Positions 36,575 through 45,772 of a stretch of 64,000 nucleotides of DNA are shown in pieces. The stretch's first letter is position 1. Each line of letters begins with the position of its first letter. Below the pieces are notes generated by a model. That model worked only from the letters and a program-made list of their open reading frames with translations, had not been told where the DNA came from and did no database searches. A program made the position numbers and the translations under genes. The DNA is from Klebsiella sp. WP3-W18-ESBL-02 (lineage in GTDB: Bacteria > Pseudomonadota > Gammaproteobacteria > Enterobacterales > Enterobacteriaceae), in assembly GCF_014168815.1 (NCBI RefSeq), contig NZ_AP021972.1, forward strand, positions 3,906,001 to 3,970,000. The letters run 5' to 3'.

Positions 36575-37138
36575 TTATTCTCCAAAAAAGGTGACTGGCG
36601 CTTCCACCAGCGATTTAATGCCGTACTCGCGCACAACCTTCCGGCGCAGGCGCACCGTCATGTCGTAGCGGCGAACCCATTGCTGGTTGATAAGTTCGGG
36701 GAAAGGGGTCAGACCGGTATAGTCGCCAAGGGACAAACCAAGCGCGTTAAGCTCAGCATTGTTTTGCGGGACAGATATGCCATCGCGAAAACGGGACGCA
36801 TAAGACATGCCAGCCGGACCATAGAACGACGCCATACACTCGAACGTTTCATGCCGCCAGAGCTGAGCGCCCTCATCGGTCTGCCTGGTGAATGCAGGAC
36901 TGTTATCAATGGGCCACCCGGTAACGCCGAACGCACACCAGTTCGTTTCAACTGACGGTAGTGATGGCTGTTCTTTCTGCCAGCGCGGGCGAACCATCCC
37001 AGCCGGCAAGCCGGAAACGTTGCGCATCCACTGGCTTAACAGCCTGTCGAGCGCTTCGTCATAATCCGGATCGCCGCTGGTGGGTGTCAGCCATCCGCGC
37101 TCTGTGCTGGTGTTATTGCTCAACGGGATTACCCCCAT
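36575..37138 (-). CDS. Neck / tail terminator-like protein (gp12-like)
   Basis: A 187-residue protein (from ATG 37138: MGVIPLSNNTSTERGWLTPT) with the C-terminal YDMTVRLRRKVVREYGIKSL. Relatives are annotated as phage neck terminator proteins. It lies between head-completion genes and the sheath gene, consistent with a neck role. The start overlaps the previous gene by 26 bases; a more distal start is less likely. Confidence 0.7.
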   Translation of the reverse strand: MGVIPLSNNTSTERGWLTPTSGDPDYDEALDRLLSQWMRNVSGLPAGMVRPRWQKEQPSLPSVETNWCAFGVTGWPIDNSPAFTRQTDEGAQLWRHETFECMASFYGPAGMSYASRFRDGISVPQNNAELNALGLSLGDYTGLTPFPELINQQWVRRYDMTVRLRRKVVREYGIKSLVEAPVTFFGE

Positions 37139-37502
37139 CAAACGGCAACAGTTCACAATGTGCCTGGACGAAGCCAGCACCGTAAGCGGTATACGGGTCG
37201 ACGAACGTCACACGATAATCACGGTTCTGATACGTCACGATATCGGCATCACGGCCAGTCTGCCCCTGCGTGAGTCGCTCAGTCGTCACAATGAGAATCG
37301 CGCCACTGATAACCTGCCCGGCCTGCATGCGGCGGTTTTCCAAAGAGCGGTCAACGGTAACAACCCCTGCAAACTGCGTTTTAACTTCGCTGTCGCTGCC
37401 GATCCCGTCATCGTCCACCGTTTGCGCGCGACGTGTTACCCACAGGTTGAAGTCGCAAAAATCGGGGTCAAAAAGCACGTCTGTTACATCAAGAGTCGGC
37501 AT
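37113..37502 (-). CDS. Head-completion / connector protein, putative
   Basis: A 129-residue protein: MPTLDVTDVLFDPDFCDFNL and VDRSLENRRMQAGQVISGAI. Its place between the DUF4054 adaptor group and the sheath suggests a head-to-tail connector or stopper. Function is assigned from position only. It overlaps both neighbours. Confidence 0.6.
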   Translation of the reverse strand: MPTLDVTDVLFDPDFCDFNLWVTRRAQTVDDDGIGSDSEVKTQFAGVVTVDRSLENRRMQAGQVISGAILIVTTERLTQGQTGRDADIVTYQNRDYRVTFVDPYTAYGAGFVQAHCELLPFDGGNPVEQ

Positions 37503-38043
37503 CTTTATCCCTCACAACATGGGTAATCGCGGCAATATACTTGCCAGTATCGTAAAGAGGCTTAGCCAAAGCGGTTCCCGGAGATTCACCAGCAGTCCGT
37601 CGCGCAAGTTCCGCTTTCGCACCTTTGCGACCACGGCGCGCGCGTGCTTCAACGGTGCTATCTGCAAGCGGAGTAAAATCGGCAGCTTTGATGTAATTTT
37701 TCACACCTCTTGCTGCCATTGTACCTGCACGGTTGAGCGCTCTTTCCGCACCCGCCGCATTACCATCAAGCGCAGCCTGCGCCGCTGCTTTAAGCTGCGG
37801 CACTGTCTGTTCCTCTACCGATTTAACGCCGGGGATCAGGTGCGGGCGTGGGGGGATGTTTTGCGCTGGTGAGCCGTATTCGTTGACGTAACCGATCCCG
37901 GCATTGCCAAACGGAACATCTTCACGCTCGCTGTCTTCCGAAGGGATGCCGACCAGCACATCCTTTTTGGTTAGCGACCTGAGCGCATCCAGAATGGCCT
38001 GAGCGTTATCCACCCTCGTTGTTACACCGCTTTTGAAACTCAT
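37489..38043 (-). CDS. Neck protein, gp10/gpG-type tail completion, putative
   Basis: A 184-residue basic protein containing KDVLVGIPSEDSER, GIGYVNEYGSPAQNIPPRPH and AKPLYDTGKYIAAITHVVRD. The VNEYG..IPPRPH block is the hallmark of phage virion-morphogenesis and tail-completion proteins. It overlaps the DUF4054 gene stop by four bases. Confidence 0.75.
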   Translation of the reverse strand: MSFKSGVTTRVDNAQAILDALRSLTKKDVLVGIPSEDSEREDVPFGNAGIGYVNEYGSPAQNIPPRPHLIPGVKSVEEQTVPQLKAAAQAALDGNAAGAERALNRAGTMAARGVKNYIKAADFTPLADSTVEARARRGRKGAKAELARRTAGESPGTALAKPLYDTGKYIAAITHVVRDKDADS

Positions 38044-38447
38044 AGCTGGCGACCGCCCGCACCGAACATCGTGATCAGCTGATAAAATTCAGCGCCATAT
38101 CTGGTGTTATTCCAGAAGCCTGCGTCAGGGTTTAGCGTCGCGCTGGTGTCATAGCTGACGCTTACCTTGTCAACGGACTTAGAGGACTGAACACCATTGG
38201 TTGAACCGCCCGGGCCGCCAACCAGCATCGCCCGGCTATCTGCCGCCCAAAGCGTCATGTAGTGCGCAACGAACAACTCGGCAAAATACGGAAACAACTT
38301 TTTGCCGGTGACGTTTTCGCTTAGCAGCACATCGGCCAGATTCAGACGAAACTGGATTTGCGCTTCGGGATATTTGGCAGGGTCAGCAAACTGCGGGAAG
38401 TCGCGGCGAAAATCACTTACTGTTGGCAGGCTTTGATTCTTTGGCAT
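38040..38447 (-). CDS. DUF4054 head-tail adaptor
   Basis: A 135-residue protein: TVSDFRRDFPQFADPAKYPE, then FRLNLADVLLSENV and ELFVAHYMTLWAADSR, the DUF4054 adaptor pattern. It joins the portal to the neck. ATG 38447 has a GGGGCG site, so I prefer it to the more distal start. Confidence 0.85.
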   Translation of the reverse strand: MPKNQSLPTVSDFRRDFPQFADPAKYPEAQIQFRLNLADVLLSENVTGKKLFPYFAELFVAHYMTLWAADSRAMLVGGPGGSTNGVQSSKSVDKVSVSYDTSATLNPDAGFWNNTRYGAEFYQLITMFGAGGRQL

Positions 38448-38802
38448 CTTTCGCCCCATTACCGCCAGTCTGGGCGGCAGCAATCTGTGCTTGCAGGCTG
38501 TCGTTCTGCTCTTGCAGCTTGAGCAGCGCTTCTTTCAGATCGGCAATCAGCTGATCTTTATCGACAATCTGCTTATCTTTGTCGGCAATCTGCGCTTGCA
38601 GGCTGTCGATAATGGGTTGCAGATCATCGGTGTCGCTAATCACGCTTTCGGAAAGCTCAGAGTGCGCCTGGGTGAACCAGTGAGACGCGACCTCTTCCGG
38701 TACGTTATGCCGCCCCCGGCCAAACTCCTGTTTTGACTGATCGCCGAGCGTCAGCGTAAACGGAGTGTGAACATGGATGGTAACCAGCTTTTCTTTCGCC
38801 AT
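38413..38802 (-). CDS. Coiled-coil phage protein between capsid and adaptor genes
   Basis: A 129-residue protein with an N-terminal beta-rich domain (VTIHVHTPFTLTLGDQSKQE) and a heptad-rich helix from about 60 to 112, including QIADKDKQIVDKDQLIADLK and LLKLQEQNDSLQAQIAAAQ. The helix has internal repeats (QIADKDKQI, QIVDKDQLI). Probably a minor structural or assembly protein; function unknown. Confidence 0.65.
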   Translation of the reverse strand: MAKEKLVTIHVHTPFTLTLGDQSKQEFGRGRHNVPEEVASHWFTQAHSELSESVISDTDDLQPIIDSLQAQIADKDKQIVDKDQLIADLKEALLKLQEQNDSLQAQIAAAQTGGNGAKDAKESKPANSK

Positions 38803-38843
38803 TTTCAGTTTCCTTCTGGCCCCTTTCGGGGCCGTTCTGGTTA

Positions 38844-39785
38844 TCAGATACCGTCCACGTAGGACAGGGTTTCTTTGTACACTGGCTCAACCGCACCGAG
38901 CTTGCCGTAGTAGGTCGCAATCTGGTACAGACCGCGATACTGGATAGGAACGCTCTGCAACGGCACCAGCGGATAGCGCACATATTTCTTGTCGTTGGTG
39001 TAGGCGACCATACGGTCTTTACCGCCAACCCCGCGCCCTTTCAGCCATTTAACCGCTTTGATTTCCAGCGGAACGCCGTTCTGGTGGAAAGCGATAGTGT
39101 TCACGGCCAGATAGGTCAGCAGTGACTGGTTACCCGCTTCGGAAACCTTACGGCTCGCCAGCAATGAATACTGCTCTGGCGGAATGCGCAGATCAGAAGG
39201 CACGACGGAATAACCGGATGCTGCCCAGGCATTCGACAGAATGCTGTTCACGCTATCGAGAATCTCGTCGTTGGTGGAGTTCGCCCAGGTCTTCGGCGCA
39301 TTGTTCAGCGTCACACCGACAAGGTTTGCCAGCCCTTTCAGGCCGAGCGCATCATCGCCAATGTAAACCTGCTCGTCGTTGTCCATCTGCCATTTGAGCT
39401 GCATCCCGTCGTACTTCTGGGTATCAATCGGGCGACCTACCTGCTGAGCTGCTGCCAGCTCTACAACGGTCCAGCCCAGTTCCATGCCCCAGAGGTTCAG
39501 CGGATTGCCATCTTTGCCGATATCAACGTTCACGCCAGCAATAGCAGTGGAGTCTTTGCCTACCCAGTTTTTACCGTTCGGATTTGCGCCAGTTCCCGCC
39601 GCGCCAAAGCTGGTGTTAGTCCAGCTGGAAATGTCATCTGCGATAGAAACGTCTTCACGCAGCTGAATATCGCGGGTCCAGGTGTAACCCACCAGCGGCA
39701 GGTTCAGCGTCTGGTCGAGTCGCTCCAGCTCCCCGATGAGAAAGGCACCAGAGCTATCAACGGTTGCCTGATCAAAAGTAATCAT
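38844..39785 (-). CDS. Major capsid protein (DUF2184)
   Basis: A 313-residue protein of the DUF2184 family (HK97 fold): MITFDQATVDSSGAFLIGEL, GVNVDIGKDGNPLNLWGMEL, and the C-terminal YRGLYQIATYYGKLGAVEPV. It forms the icosahedral shell. It is placed directly after the cement and DUF2213 genes. Intact. Confidence 0.9.
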   Translation of the reverse strand: MITFDQATVDSSGAFLIGELERLDQTLNLPLVGYTWTRDIQLREDVSIADDISSWTNTSFGAAGTGANPNGKNWVGKDSTAIAGVNVDIGKDGNPLNLWGMELGWTVVELAAAQQVGRPIDTQKYDGMQLKWQMDNDEQVYIGDDALGLKGLANLVGVTLNNAPKTWANSTNDEILDSVNSILSNAWAASGYSVVPSDLRIPPEQYSLLASRKVSEAGNQSLLTYLAVNTIAFHQNGVPLEIKAVKWLKGRGVGGKDRMVAYTNDKKYVRYPLVPLQSVPIQYRGLYQIATYYGKLGAVEPVYKETLSYVDGI

Positions 39786-39796
39786 TCGTCTGTTCC

Positions 39797-40300
39797 TTAA
39801 ATCTTCCAGGAGATTTCTGCATTGCCGTTAGCGTCACCGGCCCCTGTGAATTCGGCGTTGGTCAGCGCCACGTTTTTGCCACTGACGGACGTGGACATGA
39901 AGCCGCCCAGCGGCACGTCAATGGTTGAATCGAGCGAAACAACCACGTAGACAGGCGCGCCTTTTTTGATGGTACTGGCATCGAATCCAGATCCGAGGTT
40001 AACGGTCATGTAGCCACGCTTCATGGCGTCGCCCGGGAAGTTCTTATCCGTCCCCACCTGGCGAACCATGTCTGGCTGCGATGTGGTTGGATACGGACGA
40101 ACGTAGATACCCTTCACCTTGTCGGCGGTGTCACCGTCCGCCAGCGGCACGAAAAAGCCGTCAGCGTCGTATTTTCCAGCCAGACCATAGGCAGCGAAGG
40201 CGTTAGCGGATTTAAGGATCACCGGTTCGACGGTTAAGTCCTGCGGGCGAGAGATAGCCCCGGCAATGCCAACAGGCATCCGGTACAGATATGCAGTCAT
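39797..40300 (-). CDS. Capsid decoration/cement protein
   Basis: A 167-residue protein: MTAYLYRMPVGIAGAISRPQ, VYVVVSLDSTIDVPLGGFMS. Its position before the major capsid gene and its beta-rich sequence match structural cement proteins of this phage group. Confidence 0.7.
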   Translation of the reverse strand: MTAYLYRMPVGIAGAISRPQDLTVEPVILKSANAFAAYGLAGKYDADGFFVPLADGDTADKVKGIYVRPYPTTSQPDMVRQVGTDKNFPGDAMKRGYMTVNLGSGFDASTIKKGAPVYVVVSLDSTIDVPLGGFMSTSVSGKNVALTNAEFTGAGDANGNAEISWKI

Positions 40301-40304
40301 TGGA

Positions 40305-41537
40305 TTATCCTTTGCGGTTAGACCAGAAGTCGGCGTTTTGTTTGTTCAGGGAAGCGATGCTGGTCATGCCCATATTTGGACGTTGTGCATCGCCAGTGGT
40401 GGTGCGGGTGTTTCGCCCTTTGGCAATCTCTGACACGGCGTTAAACGCCATATCTACCGATTGCTTGGGCAATTTGCGGATATCCACATCACCGACAACC
40501 TGGCGAACCAGTGTTTTGTCAGCGGCAGCCAGCACATCACGTTTGAACGCGGTCGGTTTCACCTTACGGCTCAGATCGATACCCGGCACGATAACCTCGG
40601 CACGATAGGCAGAGTCACCGGTAATCGTGGTTTCCTCTTCTTTGTCCTCGTCGTCGCCGGTCGGGTTTTTGTTATCATTTTCGCCAGGCTTATTGTCGTT
40701 ATCGCCCGTCGCATTTCCTTCCAGCTTAGCCAGCAGGGCTTTGAGCAAGGTTTTGATATCGTCCTCGCCGTCGCCGGTTGGCTCTCCGCCCATTTCCGGC
40801 TTTTTGTCCGGTAATGGTTGCTGCGGTGAAAGGTTAATGTTGAGGTTAACGCCGCTCGGAAGATCCCCTTCATCACCCGTTACAGCCGCTGGCGCAGAGT
40901 CCAGCAGTTCGTTCATGGTGTCAGCGTCACCCGTTTTGATGGCCGTGCGCATGCGGGTCCACCAGCTTTTCTTTTGATTTGCCATTGTGTCTCTGTCTCC
41001 AATTGCACAACGATTTCCGGCTCTGCCTTTAGGGACAAGAGCCACATGGTTTCCGGTAATATCGACCTGCTCGGCTTTACCTGGCTCGGTCTGCTCGTAC
41101 TCCGCGTCATAGCCACACGACACTTCGCGCAGGCCATCTTCGATAAGCTGAATGGCGCTTTCGTCTTTGACGATAAGGTCAGCCAGCATCAAATCAGACT
41201 GATCACCTGTCCCGCGCCGCACGTTCTGAAGATGCCCGACCGCAAGCTCTTTCCAGTTCTCGGGGTTCACCAGCCGCACATTCCCGTTTTCATCTTCAGG
41301 ATGCAGGATCGTGATGCTCATCCCTTCGAATGAGGCGAGCGTGGCCGGATGGAATACCTGCTCAGGAGAGCGCGTTACGACTATCTCGCCGAGTTTGTCG
41401 GGTTTGAGGTTTGGCAGATCGGCAGCGCCGTAGAGCTGCTTACCCGTTCGACCTATCGGCACGTCTTTGCACAGCAGCGAGCCGTCAGCCAGCTGATAAC
41501 GGGTTTCCCCCAGCCGGGTATTGAAAAAATATTTCAT
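40305..41537 (-). CDS. DUF2213 prohead protease/scaffold-like protein
   Basis: A 410-residue protein. The N-terminal 180 residues are the DUF2213 domain (MKYFFNTRLGETRYQLADGS, EQVFHPATLASFEGMSITIL, LREVSCGYDAEYEQTEPGKA), related to prohead proteases. The centre (about 240-310) is a low-complexity acidic linker rich in G, D, N and E. The C-terminal about 100 residues could be the scaffold. The catalytic residues are not certain from sequence alone. Confidence 0.82.
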   Translation of the reverse strand: MKYFFNTRLGETRYQLADGSLLCKDVPIGRTGKQLYGAADLPNLKPDKLGEIVVTRSPEQVFHPATLASFEGMSITILHPEDENGNVRLVNPENWKELAVGHLQNVRRGTGDQSDLMLADLIVKDESAIQLIEDGLREVSCGYDAEYEQTEPGKAEQVDITGNHVALVPKGRAGNRCAIGDRDTMANQKKSWWTRMRTAIKTGDADTMNELLDSAPAAVTGDEGDLPSGVNLNINLSPQQPLPDKKPEMGGEPTGDGEDDIKTLLKALLAKLEGNATGDNDNKPGENDNKNPTGDDEDKEEETTITGDSAYRAEVIVPGIDLSRKVKPTAFKRDVLAAADKTLVRQVVGDVDIRKLPKQSVDMAFNAVSEIAKGRNTRTTTGDAQRPNMGMTSIASLNKQNADFWSNRKG

Positions 41538-41551
41538 GTTTTACCTGCGAT

Positions 41552-42325
41552 TCAGGCGAGATAAGAATGAGGATTGGGGAAGACGATTTCTTTGTAACAG
41601 CGGCAGTTCGGGAGCTCGCCAGCGTGACCGGTCATGCCGTCAAGCGTTGGAGGTCGGCCCCATTCGACAAATTTACCCTCCATCTCCCGATGAGAATGTC
41701 TGACGTCGCCATCTTCGGCTGTACGCCAGATATAACCATTTGAACCGATAGACAGCGCACGCGCCTGATCCAGCGCGCCGGTTGCGCGTCCAAGCTCGGT
41801 ACGTGCGATAAGGTTCGCTCGCGAGCGTGACACGTCACCTGATGCCGCTATCTCTTTCGCGAATGGCTCAGCGCGTCCACCAGTCACAACGGCCTCGATG
41901 GCCTTGTTCTGAATGTCATACACCCGATCGGCGGCCTCAAGAGGTAGTGACTTGATGTACTTAATTTGCTCGGCGACGATGGATTTCATCACCTGGCCTA
42001 CCGGGGCGCGGTCGACCATATTGCACAGCTCTGCGCTGATGTTCCGGCTGTGCTGACGCCACTGCTTTTCATTCTGGCGCGCAATGTCGGCGGTAAAGTT
42101 CTCAGCAACCTTCGTCGCCCAGGGGGTGATGATTTCGCTGTAGCGCTCCAGCGCATCCATTATTTCGGTGACGCTATCGTTTGAACCATCGTAGCGACCA
42201 TTTACGATATCCCCGACCGCCCGCGCTATCTGCCGTAGGCTCGTTCGATATCGGATCTCCGCCTGTCGGCTCTGGCGGTTTGTCGCCAAGTTCGCCGATG
42301 CCTGGCGGAGCTTCGTCTTCGGCAT
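41552..42325 (-). CDS. Phage head morphogenesis protein (Mu gpF-like)
   Basis: A 257-residue minor head protein of the SPP1 gp7/Mu gpF family. The diagnostic C-terminal region reads NLIARTELGRATGALDQARA, GYIWRTAEDGDVRHSHREME and HAGELPNCRCYKEIV. It binds the portal on the inside of the head. The ATG at 42325 overlaps the portal gene by 152 bases, unusually long, but the N-terminal SLRQIARAVGDIV is family-like, so I keep it. Confidence 0.85.
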   Translation of the reverse strand: MPKTKLRQASANLATNRQSRQAEIRYRTSLRQIARAVGDIVNGRYDGSNDSVTEIMDALERYSEIITPWATKVAENFTADIARQNEKQWRQHSRNISAELCNMVDRAPVGQVMKSIVAEQIKYIKSLPLEAADRVYDIQNKAIEAVVTGGRAEPFAKEIAASGDVSRSRANLIARTELGRATGALDQARALSIGSNGYIWRTAEDGDVRHSHREMEGKFVEWGRPPTLDGMTGHAGELPNCRCYKEIVFPNPHSYLA

Positions 42326-43643
42326 TCTCGATATCCTCGTCGGTAATGGATGCCCCGATACCGGTGACGTCAGAGTTTTCGCGCAGGTCGGTCATTGCCG
42401 CCTTACGCGTCATCAATCCGTCGCCCAGCGCGGTGCTGATCGCGGTGGTGGTGTTTACGGCCACCGTTGAGCGGTCAACGTCAGACATTTGCCATAGCGG
42501 GTTAAACTCAAACGTGAAATCGTCCGGCAGCGGCTTACCGAGTTCCGAGCGGTGCATAATGTCCAGTATCCGGCGCATCGGCAGCCGTAAGCGGCGCTCC
42601 TGCAATGAGCTCACCCGGTCGTAATAGTTGGCGAGGTCAGCGTCACCAGTAGAGAAGCCTTTCGGGGACTGACCGAACAGGCGTACCAGCGGGATGCCGA
42701 CGGCACCGCTGATCTGCTCAGCGAACTGCGAAAGAATGTCATCCAGACCACTGAAGCTGTACTGGTGGGTTTCGAACTTATCCCGCGAGTCCATGAGCGT
42801 CATGCCTTCATTGCTCTGGAACTGGCGGATCAGGTCGATGTTCTTCAGCAGCGCCTCGAACGCCGGGCCGCCAAGCGCTATAAGCTCGCGCAGCTTCTCC
42901 ACGCTGTAGGTGCGCAGATGCGCTTTATAGACCAGCTGCGCCGCGCCGACAGTGGCGCTGTCGAACGCAGTAAGCCGATCCCAGATACGCTCTACAACCG
43001 ACATTCCCCATTCGTTTTCGGTCATCTTCTGCTGGAATGGCAGCGTCACCCCATCGAAGCGAATCAGGCGGCTGTGATGGATGCGCCAGGCCGGGATGCC
43101 CGTTGCAGTTGTCACCACGTCGTAAAACTCAGGTTTGCCGAGATCCGGCCCCATCTCTTTAATGCGGCGGGTCAGCACCGGGTTAATCATCCAGCGGTCG
43201 AGCGGGAGAATGCCCTTAAACTTGCCTTCTCCAATAGTTTCGAGCCGCAGCGGGGTCATTGGTGCCTGCCCCTCAATCATGATGAAGCCAACCGCGCCGC
43301 CATAGAGACGCGACCATTTCAGCACGTCGTTCAGCGCATCCCAGACCTGCAACTCATCCAGCTGCGCTTCGAGGGTGCCACGGTCTTTGGCGTCAATCTC
43401 CGAAGTGATGCGAATGCCTTTCCGGGTCATATCGTCCGGGATAGCGTCGACCGCTTCGCCGATAACCCACGATCCGCGATATGACCATTCCACCAGCATG
43501 CGGTTGCGGCTGGTGAAGTTCGCCCGGTAGGTCGATGCTGAGTGCTGGTTAGGCGTCTGCATCCCCACGCGGGCGACAAAGTTTTCATAGCCATCAGCGG
43601 TGGCCTGCGCCGTTCGCTGAGAGGCTTGCTTGTTTCGTGCCAT
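42174..43643 (-). CDS. Portal protein (DUF1073)
   Basis: A 489-residue portal of the DUF1073 family: YRANFTSRNRMLVEWSYRGS, GGAVGFIMIEGQAPMTPLRL, FGQSPKGFSTGDADLANYYD. It forms the dodecameric gate through which DNA enters. It begins one base from the terminase stop. The C-terminal tail (EDEAPPGIGELGDKPPEPTG) is acidic and proline-rich. Confidence 0.92.
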   Translation of the reverse strand: MARNKQASQRTAQATADGYENFVARVGMQTPNQHSASTYRANFTSRNRMLVEWSYRGSWVIGEAVDAIPDDMTRKGIRITSEIDAKDRGTLEAQLDELQVWDALNDVLKWSRLYGGAVGFIMIEGQAPMTPLRLETIGEGKFKGILPLDRWMINPVLTRRIKEMGPDLGKPEFYDVVTTATGIPAWRIHHSRLIRFDGVTLPFQQKMTENEWGMSVVERIWDRLTAFDSATVGAAQLVYKAHLRTYSVEKLRELIALGGPAFEALLKNIDLIRQFQSNEGMTLMDSRDKFETHQYSFSGLDDILSQFAEQISGAVGIPLVRLFGQSPKGFSTGDADLANYYDRVSSLQERRLRLPMRRILDIMHRSELGKPLPDDFTFEFNPLWQMSDVDRSTVAVNTTTAISTALGDGLMTRKAAMTDLRENSDVTGIGASITDEDIENAEDEAPPGIGELGDKPPEPTGGDPISNEPTADSAGGRGYRKWSLRWFKR

Positions 43644-45265
43644 CAGGCCTGTCTCCCTAGCAGCTCCCAGATGTTCAGGGCTGAATTCATTGGCGCGTAG
43701 CTGATCATCACCGAGTCGGCGAGGTTCGGCGACTTGGTGCCGTCAGGCTGTTTATCAACAACGATTTTCCCCACACCGTTAATGGAATAGGTCGGTTGCG
43801 ACAGCTCGATGATGAGTTTGTCTTTGCTCGCCATGGCGCTGCTGATTGAGATAATTTCGTCCGGGTTGTAGGCCATTCCCTCAACCACGGCGCGATAGGT
43901 GTTCTGGAAAAGCTTGCGTAATTGCCACCAGCTCTGGGCCTTGGCGTTAGCAAAGAAGTCCTTGTTCAGGCGGGCGGCCTGTCCGTTGTCGCCGCGCACC
44001 GCTTCGTCGTCCGGATCAAACACCGCGCCGCTACCGCGAAACGGTGTGGCGAGTATTGACGGTCGGCGCGCAGCGTTGCGCAGTTCGTTGATAGCGCGCG
44101 CATCGCCGCGAACGCCGGCGCCCAGACCGTCCTCGTCGAAGCGAAACTCTTCGAGGTTGTCCTGTTCGCAAAAGCCGAAGACCTTCTCAACGGACTGGTA
44201 AATGTCGCTTCCCACGCCGGACCATTCCCGCACGTTCTCCAGGAGGAAGCCGTGACGGGTCGAAAAGGCGTTTTTGTCCCGGCCTTCGTCGGCGACGTCC
44301 ATCGCGCCCAGTCGTTTGCCCGTTGGCTGGATGCCCAGCTTGATATGCGCGTCGACGGCAGCCTGTACCCAGTCGGACGGGATCAGGACGCCTTCCGCAG
44401 ATGCGCTGTAGTTCAGGTCAAGTTCCTGCGCCACCACCACCGGATTGTCGATTTTCTCGCATTCCCTGCGATACCACTCTTCATCCTTGCGCGGGTCATT
44501 TCGCCAGTGGAATGTGAATACCGGTATCTTCCCGCCGTGACGCTTCTGCGCGAACGGGTTCGCCATGCCGTTAACCGAGCTCAGGTCGATACGGCAGCGG
44601 GTGGTTTGCGACAGCGCCGCGTCAATCAGCAGAGGACGCTGGAGGAATGCAGCCTCATCCACCAGGTAGAGGGTGGTACGGTCACCACGACCGATATTGT
44701 CGCCAGCCTCGCCTTTGATGACCGCGCCAGTATCGGGAAACTCAACGCGCATGTACGGCGCGTGCTTCTTCTCGTCCCACGAACCGCGAAACTCGACGGG
44801 CAGCGTTTCCACGAACTTGCGCGCCTTCCAGAACAGCGCCTTCGGGTCTCCGGTGCTGTCGACGTATTCCTCTTTACGGGAGCCGAAGCCGATGACCATT
44901 TCTTTGTTGAAGAGGCAGAGCGAGCAAGCCAGCCCGATCGCCGTCCAGCTGAGCCCCATTTCGCGACTCTTTTCGGTGATGCCGTTCTCCAGCCGTTCGC
45001 GCCGCTCCATGATCCAGTGAATCCATTCTTCCTGTTTCGGGAACAGCAGAAAAGGGATGGTGACCGGCAGGCCATAATCGATGTTACGCGGGTCAGTCGT
45101 CATACCCCAGTCGATGATGAACTGTGCCGGGTTGGTGCGGTAAAACTGCTTTAGCGCTGGCAGCATTTCAGGGTTCTGGCGAATGCGCTGTAAGCGATCC
45201 ATCCGCCATTCAAAAACCATCTGGTAATCAGGGTTTCTGAAATCGAATTCAAACGGGAGAGGCAT
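43643..45265 (-). CDS. Terminase large subunit
   Basis: A 540-residue packaging motor. The ATPase part has a Walker A-like motif in EKSREMGLSWTAIGLA, Walker B in TTLYLVDEAAF, and the C-terminal nuclease of the RNase H fold with acidic residues in LGAMDVADEGRDKNAFS and FRFDEDGLGAGVRGD. I use ATG 45265 (GGGG upstream); a GTG two codons earlier overlaps the small subunit. Confidence 0.93.
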   Translation of the reverse strand: MPLPFEFDFRNPDYQMVFEWRMDRLQRIRQNPEMLPALKQFYRTNPAQFIIDWGMTTDPRNIDYGLPVTIPFLLFPKQEEWIHWIMERRERLENGITEKSREMGLSWTAIGLACSLCLFNKEMVIGFGSRKEEYVDSTGDPKALFWKARKFVETLPVEFRGSWDEKKHAPYMRVEFPDTGAVIKGEAGDNIGRGDRTTLYLVDEAAFLQRPLLIDAALSQTTRCRIDLSSVNGMANPFAQKRHGGKIPVFTFHWRNDPRKDEEWYRRECEKIDNPVVVAQELDLNYSASAEGVLIPSDWVQAAVDAHIKLGIQPTGKRLGAMDVADEGRDKNAFSTRHGFLLENVREWSGVGSDIYQSVEKVFGFCEQDNLEEFRFDEDGLGAGVRGDARAINELRNAARRPSILATPFRGSGAVFDPDDEAVRGDNGQAARLNKDFFANAKAQSWWQLRKLFQNTYRAVVEGMAYNPDEIISISSAMASKDKLIIELSQPTYSINGVGKIVVDKQPDGTKSPNLADSVMISYAPMNSALNIWELLGRQA

Positions 45266-45267
45266 GA

Positions 45268-45741
45268 TCACCCCATCATCTTGCGGTAAATCTCTGCGGC
45301 CTGATCTGCGGTGAGGTTGGTCGTCTCGGTCTTGATCGGGCCGCCATCCTTGCCAGTGCTTTCAACCTTCAGCTTATTGGTGTAAGCGTCGCCAACCTCT
45401 TTCGCGGCCTGTTCAATCAGCTGCGCCGTCAGGGAGAAGTTTTTCATCCCCTCGGTTTTGGTTGCCATGCGGTCAAGCACGCGGAGGCGATAGGATTTGT
45501 TCGCGATCGGAATGTCGCTGGTTTCGGTCAGGAACCGTTCGCGCGTCGCGTGGAACATCTCGATCCACTTTTTGGCGAGCGTCTTACCGCTGGCCTTCGT
45601 GGGGTCGTGAGATTCAGCCTGCTGGCGGGTAATCTTGATCCCGAATTCTTTTTGGACAGCCTCGACCACCTGCGATGGCGTGTCATAGCACGCAAGCGAC
45701 TGAATGATGAAGGCTTTCACATCAGGTTTTAATGCAGCCAT
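45268..45741 (-). CDS. Terminase small subunit (DUF2280)
   Basis: A 157-residue DNA-recognition subunit of the packaging motor (DUF2280): MAALKPDVKAFIIQSLACYD, then GIKITRQQAESHDPTKASGK with a helix-turn-helix-like start, and SYRLRVLDRMATKTEGMKNF. It is just upstream of the large subunit. Confidence 0.88.
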   Translation of the reverse strand: MAALKPDVKAFIIQSLACYDTPSQVVEAVQKEFGIKITRQQAESHDPTKASGKTLAKKWIEMFHATRERFLTETSDIPIANKSYRLRVLDRMATKTEGMKNFSLTAQLIEQAAKEVGDAYTNKLKVESTGKDGGPIKTETTNLTADQAAEIYRKMMG

Positions 45742-45772
45742 AAATCACCATTCGTCTTATACAGTCCAGTAT

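Noticed and set aside
41349..43484. Plus-strand frames opposite portal and head genes (for example 42765-43484)
   Set aside because: Shadows of recognised structural genes in a high-GC region.
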